NCBI RefSeq assembly: GCF_014695585.1
Contig: NZ_JACJON010000038.1
Span: 1-38,322 of the forward strand
From: Microcoleus sp. FACHB-831
GTDB taxonomy: Bacteria > Cyanobacteriota > Cyanobacteriia > Cyanobacteriales > FACHB-T130
Direction: 5' to 3'
Length of the DNA: 38,322 nt
Shown: positions 33,121-38,322 of the stretch, piece after piece
How positions within the stretch are numbered: position 1 is the first letter of the stretch
Layout of the letters: each line of letters opens with the position of its first letter
Made by a program: the position numbers and the translations under genes
Notes under the pieces: model-generated
The model's input: the letters and a program-made list of their open reading frames with translations, nothing else
Told to the model about the DNA's origin: nothing
The model's database searches: none

Positions 33121-34104
33121 ATGATCTATCCTGCAATTTTAGAACGCCGCTATCGAGAATATCTTCCCTTTGTTGATGCAGTTGCCAGTCGAGTCAAAGA
33201 CACAATGCTCAACTTTTGTGAAAAAAATGGATATGCGCTTACTTCTCGAATTAAAACGATTGAATCTTTAGCGGAAAAAATTGAAACGGGTAGATTTAAG
33301 CAATGGTCTGATCTAGATGATTTATTTGCTTGCACAGTTATTATACCAACTCTAAATCAAGAACAAAAAGTAACACAATTTTGTCAAGATACCTTTGAAA
33401 TTAGTAAAATTATTAGACGAGGGCAAAATAAAAAATCTCCCGAAACTTTTCGATTCGACTCAACTAGAATTTATGCTCATTTAAAAAGGGTGGAAGATGC
33501 TAACGCAGACCAGTCGTTAAGTATTTTTAATATTCAATTTGAAATTCAAATTAAAAGTGCTTTTGAACACGCATGGGCAGTTTCAACTCATGATTTGGTT
33601 TATAAAAGTTCTGAAATTGATTGGAAGAGATTCCGTTTAGCAGCACAAATAAAAGCTACTGTTGAACAGCTAGACACACTGATTCTGGCATTTGAGCAAG
33701 TATCTCCTACTATACAAGAGAGTGACTGTCTTGAAATCAAAAGAAAGCGTCAATTAGCTGTCGCCACCCAAGACCTATTTAAGCAAGCAAAAATTCCCCC
33801 AGAACTTAAACCAAAAGATATAACTCGTTTTTGCGATAACTTATACAGTATTCTTGCCAGTGCTGGGAAAGAGGACAAAGTTCAAGAGGTTATTAAGTGT
33901 ATTAGAGAAAAAGTTCAGGCAACACCAACTAATAAAATTCCTCTTAGCATCTCCTTGCTCCAATATTTTTTGGCGATTTTAGTAGACAATAAAATTATTA
34001 TTTTGCCTTTGGAAAAGTATTATTATCACATAACCGAACAATTGATCACGCTTTATCCAAATTGTTTTTCTAATGTTGATTCTGCTTTTAAATATGATAC
34101 TTAA
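33121..34104 (+). CDS. RelA/SpoT-like nucleotidyltransferase domain protein
   Basis: A 327-residue protein. Residues about 25-165 match the RelA/SpoT synthetase fold: SRIKTIESLAEKI (42-54; Arg43, Lys45, Lys53), WSDLDDLFACTVII (62-75) with the acidic metal-site region, and FEIQIKSAFEHAWAVSTHDLVYK (140-162; Glu141, Glu149, His150). The canonical G-loop Gly-Tyr-x-Ser-x-His is missing; FDSTRIYAHLKRV lies in its place, so substrate may differ from ATP plus GDP/GTP. No HD hydrolase, TGS or ACT domain is present. The C-terminal 160 residues are helical and unrecognised. Relatives include alarmone synthetases and toxins that pyrophosphorylate tRNA or nucleotides. It is tightly linked to the DUF262 gene, 11 bp upstream. 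Confidence 0.88.
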   Translation: MIYPAILERRYREYLPFVDAVASRVKDTMLNFCEKNGYALTSRIKTIESLAEKIETGRFKQWSDLDDLFACTVIIPTLNQEQKVTQFCQDTFEISKIIRRGQNKKSPETFRFDSTRIYAHLKRVEDANADQSLSIFNIQFEIQIKSAFEHAWAVSTHDLVYKSSEIDWKRFRLAAQIKATVEQLDTLILAFEQVSPTIQESDCLEIKRKRQLAVATQDLFKQAKIPPELKPKDITRFCDNLYSILASAGKEDKVQEVIKCIREKVQATPTNKIPLSISLLQYFLAILVDNKIIILPLEKYYYHITEQLITLYPNCFSNVDSAFKYDT

Positions 34105-34428
34105 CTGTTTCAACCTTTTTGCACTATTTTTAATATCAGACTGACCAAACCCACCAGCTGTATTCTAGCTCGTCGCTGGCGTCACCAATGCGATCGCTAA
34201 TGTTGTCCTCTGCGTCAACGTAACAGGCTAAAAAAGCCCCCGCAAAATTTATTATTAATCCTATTTTGTTTTAATTCCAAAAATATTGGACAGGTGCATT
34301 AGCTAAATTCTGATGAATTAAAACAGAGGATATAAACCAAGAATACTTCAACGGATAGAAACGAATGCGATCGCTTTGGTGTACGCTGCTTTTTAAGATG
34401 CAGTACCCAGAACTAAGCAGGAGGTGTC
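34105..34428. other. Intergenic space before the SDR gene
   Basis: This 324-bp AT-rich spacer has two HIP1-type sites and no supportable gene. GGCT-AAAAA-AGCC near 34226 is a minor hairpin too weak to call a terminator for the upstream pair. Confidence 0.4.
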
Positions 34429-35268
34429 ATGACTTCACAACAAGCGAGAGCAAACGAGCGGGTGCTGGTCGCAGGTGCTACGGGAGGCGTAGGACAACTG
34501 ACGGTAGCAAAGCTATTGGAAAAAGGCTATACAGTTCGCGCTCTCACCCGCAGCGCTGAAAAAGTTCAGAAAATGTTTGATAATCGGGTGGAAATTGCCA
34601 TCGGCGACATACGCCAATCAGCCACCCTCGCTTCCGCCGTAGAGAACGTTACCCACATCATCTGTTGTACCGGAACCACAGCCTTTCCGTCCACAAAATG
34701 GGATTTTGACCAACTTGACCAGGCTAAGGGTTTCCAAAGTCTAATTGAATGGGGCAAAATACTTATAGATGCAGATTACCGCAATACAAAAGCTAGGAAT
34801 AGCCCCTTACAAGTCGATGCATTAGGAGTTATCAACCTAGTCTCTGTAGCCCCAAAAAATCTAAAGCGGTTTGTTTTTGTATCCTCCTGCGGTATCTTGC
34901 GGAAAGATAAACCACCTTTCAGCATTCTTAATGGATTTGGCGTACTCGATGCCAAAGAAAAAGGCGAGCAAGCTATTATCAATTCTGGATTACCCTACAC
35001 TATTATTCGCCCAGGACGCCTGATTGATGGCCCCTACACTTCATATGATTTAAATACGCTTATGAAGGCAACAACAGATGGAAAATTGGGCGTCATCGTG
35101 GGTACGGGCGATACTTTAAACGGCGATAATAGCCGGATTGACGTTGCAGCTGCCTGCGTAGAATGCATCAGCAACCCAGCTTCAGAAAGAAAAGTTTTTG
35201 AGATAGTAAACAAAGGATCGAGGCCATCTTCTATCGACTGGGAAGGGCTTTTTTCTAGCCTTCGGTAG
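34429..35268 (+). CDS. Atypical short-chain dehydrogenase / NAD(P)-binding protein
   Basis: A 279-residue Rossmann-fold protein of the NmrA-like or atypical SDR group. The dinucleotide motif is VLVAGATGGVGQLTVAKLLEKGY (about 12-34, in parts), followed by VRALTRSAEKV, a GDIRQ motif, and VTHIICCTGTTAF. RFVFVSSCGI sits at the catalytic Ser position and LPYTIIRPGRLIDGP is a family signature. Cyanobacterial relatives include Ycf39-like photosystem assembly factors and chlorophyll-related oxidoreductases; I cannot place this one. AGGAGGT sits four bases before the ATG, a very strong site. It is convergent with the GTPase gene. Confidence 0.9.
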   Translation: MTSQQARANERVLVAGATGGVGQLTVAKLLEKGYTVRALTRSAEKVQKMFDNRVEIAIGDIRQSATLASAVENVTHIICCTGTTAFPSTKWDFDQLDQAKGFQSLIEWGKILIDADYRNTKARNSPLQVDALGVINLVSVAPKNLKRFVFVSSCGILRKDKPPFSILNGFGVLDAKEKGEQAIINSGLPYTIIRPGRLIDGPYTSYDLNTLMKATTDGKLGVIVGTGDTLNGDNSRIDVAAACVECISNPASERKVFEIVNKGSRPSSIDWEGLFSSLR

Positions 35269-35283
35269 GTTGACCTCACCCCC

Positions 35284-35310
35284 CGCCCCTCTCCTTCAAG
35301 GAGAGGGGCG
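35284..35310. terminator. Hairpin between convergent SDR and GTPase genes
   Basis: CGCCCCTCTCCTT and AAGGAGAGGGGCG are perfect 13-bp arms around one base, or three to five unpaired bases in practice, in the 52-bp space between two stop codons. The sequence resembles a widespread cyanobacterial repeat (CCCCTCTCCTT-AAGGAGAGGGG) and could end transcription from both sides. Confidence 0.6.
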
Positions 35311-35320
35311 TAATGCCATA

Positions 35321-36895
35321 TTACCAATCGTCAGACTGGGGTTTATTTAACTCTGGTTCTGGCTCTGGTTGTGGTAGCGTTTCTGAGTTAGCTGATAATG
35401 GTTTGACTACCCGCGCGATCGCTTCTTGTACAAATGCTTTCAAAAACTCATCTTTGCGATTTAATTGAAACTGTCTTTGCACTACTTCGGTAATCCCACC
35501 ATCGCCCCAATCTTGATCGTGGCGGAAATATTCAATAAAACTCTTACCCGCAATTCGAGTAAGATAAGCCGCTGTAACTCCCTGAATTGCTTTACCAATT
35601 GGATACGCGGCAACGCTCAATTGTAATGCTGTTGAAAGCAGTTGAATTGCACCTTGGACAATTCCCAAACTTGCCAAAGTTTTACCCAAAGATAAGGCTA
35701 ATTCCCTGCCTCGTTCGACATTCAAATCGCAGCCGTAAACTCTGCCAATTTCTACTACCATTTGGGCATTTACAGCCGCAGTAGCTAACAAATCCACGAC
35801 GGGTAATGGAGTTACTGCAATCACGCCAGCACCAATCCATTGAAACCGTTCTACTATTTTCTCAGCCTGACGCCGCCTTTGAGCATCTAGCAAGCGTCGC
35901 GCTTCTTCTCCCAAACGCTGAGATTGCAGTAATATGTTGTCTGCTACTAAGTCTTCTCCCTCGGCTCTGAGAACTGCTGCCATTCGGCGAATTAAGGGCA
36001 TTACATCTGGATCGGGTTGTAAGGTATCGCCCGTTTCTAGTTCTACTGATTGGGGATTAGCAGCGATCGCCACTACATCCAACGTAGCTATAAATCCCCT
36101 CACTCGTTCTCGCAAACGGGCTAAAATTGTTTCCTTATCTTCTTCTGTATAAAGATCCGTTTTGTTGAGAATCAGGAGCGATCGCTTGCCAATTTCTGCT
36201 AATGCTCGTAGTGGATTATACTCCGACTGTCGCAAGTCGTTATCCACCACAAACAACAACAAATCTGCTTCTGTCGCCAACTGTCGCGCTAACTGTTCCC
36301 GCTGAGTTCCAGCAACTCCAGCTTCTAAAATCCCTGGCGTATCGGTAATTAAAATCTGGCGCGAAATGCCTTTCAACTTGAGGCAATAAGTTTCCCCCAC
36401 CTCAGTCGTTCCCATTGGCGCATCCACCTTGCCAACCATGCGTCCAATTAAAGCATTTACCAAAGAAGTTTTGCCAGCCGAACCCGTACCAAAAACAACA
36501 ACAAGCAATTCCCCGCGAGATAAATTGGCTTCAATTTCACGCGATCGCAGGAGTAACGCTTGTCGCGCTACTTCATCTTGAATTTGTCCTACTTGTCGCC
36601 GCACAGCTTTCAGCGTTTCCTCAGCCGCCTCAGTCTTAGCTTCCGGGACTTTGGGAAGGCTACGCAGAGTGCGCGATCGCGCAGGCTTGCCTTGCACCAT
36701 CGTTACATAGTAGACAAACACAGCAATCAACATCCCCAGCAGACCAATTACCAACAACAGCAGCAGATTTGCCAGCAGGGGTGCTGTAAAAGAAATTTGA
36801 ATATAGAGCCGATTTAGAGAGATAATCAGCCACAGCATTAGCCCCAGTATTAAACTGAGGCCAGCAATCAGCGTCAATAAGCGCGGCAGGGGCAT
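35321..36895 (-). CDS. Membrane-anchored GTPase with DUF697 domain
   Basis: A 524-residue protein with two N-terminal membrane segments (about 5-27 and 39-65). A GTPase domain follows with G1 GTGSAGKTSL (136-145), a G2-like GTTE, G3 DTPG (185-188) and G4 NKTD (244-247). The C-terminal DUF697 region has GAGVIAVTPLPVVDLLATAAVNAQMV, read in parts, and ends in an acidic Pro-rich tail. Related YcjF/Era-like proteins associate with membranes, and some are dynamin-like. A role in membrane remodelling or stress is inferred. It is divergent from the sensor kinase fragment, 221 bp away. Confidence 0.92.
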   Translation of the reverse strand: MPLPRLLTLIAGLSLILGLMLWLIISLNRLYIQISFTAPLLANLLLLLVIGLLGMLIAVFVYYVTMVQGKPARSRTLRSLPKVPEAKTEAAEETLKAVRRQVGQIQDEVARQALLLRSREIEANLSRGELLVVVFGTGSAGKTSLVNALIGRMVGKVDAPMGTTEVGETYCLKLKGISRQILITDTPGILEAGVAGTQREQLARQLATEADLLLFVVDNDLRQSEYNPLRALAEIGKRSLLILNKTDLYTEEDKETILARLRERVRGFIATLDVVAIAANPQSVELETGDTLQPDPDVMPLIRRMAAVLRAEGEDLVADNILLQSQRLGEEARRLLDAQRRRQAEKIVERFQWIGAGVIAVTPLPVVDLLATAAVNAQMVVEIGRVYGCDLNVERGRELALSLGKTLASLGIVQGAIQLLSTALQLSVAAYPIGKAIQGVTAAYLTRIAGKSFIEYFRHDQDWGDGGITEVVQRQFQLNRKDEFLKAFVQEAIARVVKPLSANSETLPQPEPEPELNKPQSDDW

Positions 36896-37116
36896 GGACG
36901 GGATTGTAGTAGGGAGATGCTTACGATCTTAATCTCCCAAACATTGTCTGCTATCAGCGACAAGCAATATATGCTCCCACACCTAAACTAGAGAGTATTA
37001 CAGAGTTTTTCTCAAGTCAGATGCTAGAGTTGACGTGTCGCGATTTTCGCTAGCTTGGTAAACCACAAAATATATACTTAATTACTTTTTAAATACATCC
37101 CCCAGAGGATAGAGTA

Positions 37117-37923
37117 ATGACCTCTGCTCCAAATGCAAAAAAGCCTCAGCTACCTTCAAACAATGCTTTAGCTTTGCCAGCCAGCGTTTCAGGCTGGTTC
37201 AACCGGATAACTCGCCGCCTCAGTGTTAGCCAAAAGATTAGTTATGGATATGGTATTGCCCTTGGAATTGCCATTTGCGGAACAGTTGGCGGGTTCATAA
37301 TGGGCGATCGCTATCAGCAAAAAGCTATCGAGGCACGCCAAGATGCCAACCAAGAACTAAATCTTCTCCATAGCTTGCAGGAGGGTGTACTAAAGGCACG
37401 TTCGCACCAACAACAGTTCATTCCTTTGACACAAAACCCGGAAATGTTACAGGACGAATACTTGCATTTTTTGGAGCATGCGGCTGAAACCGAGCAGGTA
37501 TTGTCTGAACTCAAAGCTTATGCAAATAGTGGAAATTATCAAAACAGCAAACACGCTGAGGGGCTACCAGGCTTTCTACAAACTTACGAAGCCGTACCAG
37601 AAACATACTTCCGGCAGGTAAAAGAAGTGGCGAGCCAAATCGATCCGGTTAATTTAACTTTAGACAAGAGAGAGGCGGCACAAAAATTACTTCTAGATTT
37701 CACCAATGGCCCTGTAGCGCTCAAATTTGATGGCCTTTCAGACGAGTTAACGGAAGTAATTAAGCTTTCCTCTCAGGATACTCAGTATGCAGAATCTACT
37801 TTAGCTGATGCAGAAAGACTTCGATTCCAGATCGTTACCATAAGCATACTGTTGTCAGTTGCAACTGCCATACTTTTAGCTATATATACTGACATCTTGC
37901 ACCAGAACATATGTATTATGTGA
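37117..37923 (+). pseudogene. Sensor histidine kinase N-terminal half, truncated by an insertion
   Basis: The 268-residue frame begins like cyanobacterial hybrid sensor kinases. A cytoplasmic lead RRLSVSQKISYGYGIALG is followed by a membrane segment (about 46-66), a periplasmic helical sensor region (about 70-235), and a second membrane segment, IVTISILLSVATAILLAIYT. HAMP and kinase domains should follow. Instead the frame ends after TDILHQNICIM in unrelated DNA, close to the 3' end of an opposite-strand transposase remnant. I place the junction near 37886-37890. Expression would give a sensor without output. The rest of the kinase may lie outside the window. Confidence 0.85.
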
Positions 37924-38230
37924 CTACTGCTGTCAATTGAAGCTCCAACCCAAAGGTTTTTAATAAAGGACGTGTTCGTTCAACTTCAAGCAAAAGGAGG
38001 AACACCACCAGTTCAGGCAACAGGGTTTGTAATGCGAGATGGGCACAAGCTCCCCAGTCAGGAAGTTGCGATGAGTTGGTGGATAGGTAAGCCCAGTGAG
38101 CCAGAGTAAAAGCAATCAGCGACAGCACAAGCCAACGGTATACTCCCAGCAGGGTGCCTTGACCAAATCGATGTAAGCCAAAGCGATGTTTGCTGGTCTT
38201 AAAGAATCCCAATACTTCTCGGTTAAGCCC
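37916..38230 (-). mobile_element. Transposase C-terminal remnant of an insertion sequence
   Basis: The minus-strand frame reads FFKTSKHRFGLHRFGQGTLL, then YRWLVLSLIAFTLAHWAYL and LLPELVVFLLLLEVERTRPL to a TAA at 37916. This is the C-terminal part of an IS4/IS701-like DDE transposase, including the helix around the last catalytic acid's neighbourhood; family naming is by impression. Homology appears to begin near 38230, and upstream the same frame stops at 38256, so the N-terminal part is missing and the copy is dead. The bases 37890-37915 would be its 3' end. It interrupts the sensor kinase gene. Confidence 0.75.
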
Positions 38231-38322
38231 AAAATCAGGTAAATTAACTGTTGTCCCCTAACAGGCGGTCGTAAAATCGGTGCATCTCAGAGAATTCTCG
38301 TTTATATCTCCGGTCATAGAAG

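Noticed and set aside
35034-35327. 97-codon minus-strand frame at the end of the SDR gene.
   Set aside because: It is antisense to the SDR gene and includes LLEGEGRGVR, a product of the AGGAGAGGGGC hairpin repeat.
38244-38322. Minus-strand open frame to the window edge reading YKREFSEMHRFYDRLL before a TAA.
   Set aside because: Only 25 codons are visible and no family is recognisable. It could be the end of a real gene to the right, but this window cannot support it.

Overview
The window is a piece of a cyanobacterial chromosome. The octamer GCGATCGC (HIP1) and near-variants recur every kilobase or so, in genes and between them. Several genes belong to families that I know as largely cyanobacterial: DUF1816, DUF928, DUF6464, XisH/XisI and the NdhF/NdhD/CO2-hydration set. 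Cyanobacterial intergenic repeats are also present (heptameric TTCCCCA tracts, GGTGGGCA-TGCCCACC hairpins, CCCCCTTA-TAAGGGGG elements). Genus cannot be fixed from sequence alone; the repeat load and XisHI fit a filamentous, Oscillatoriales-like lineage, which is an inference.

Layout. 0.1-3.4 kb: a large NACHT ATPase with C-terminal HEAT repeats, on the minus strand. 3.6-10.3 kb: mainly housekeeping genes: a DUF6464 protein, fmt, an alpha/beta hydrolase, a minus-strand run mrnC-rlmB-DUF1816 (rRNA maturation and modification), a STAS-domain regulator that seems to start at ATT, and carA. 10.5-16.2 kb: a CHASE2 membrane protein whose C-terminus is a ten-copy repeat array, divergent from two tandem exported DUF928 paralogues that end in a clear terminator. 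16.6-21.7 kb: ndhF4-ndhD4-cupB, the membrane and CO2-hydration subunits of a CO2-uptake NDH-1 complex, with a 12-bp direct repeat upstream and a terminator downstream.

21.7-34.1 kb is an accessory region. It holds a Uma2 nuclease-fold protein, an HTH-pentapeptide-nuclease fusion, a frameshifted remnant, and a two-gene cassette (DUF6232 membrane protein plus a small soluble protein) whose facing ends share a duplicated Gly-rich segment. It continues with an unrecognised protein that looks like a degenerate metallopeptidase, a fasciclin protein, an HDAC-like deacetylase, a PanE-like reductase, a GST, xisI with a 5'-truncated xisH, a protein with a Lys/Glu tail, a BrnT/BrnA-type toxin-antitoxin pair, and a tight pair of DUF262 plus RelA/SpoT-like nucleotidyltransferase. 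That last pair is my strongest candidate for an uncharacterised conflict or defence system.

34.4-38.3 kb: an atypical SDR, a membrane-anchored DUF697 GTPase, and the sensor half of a histidine kinase cut off by a degraded insertion sequence whose transposase C-terminus lies at the window edge.

All functional calls come from reading motifs and from memory of the families. No searches were run.
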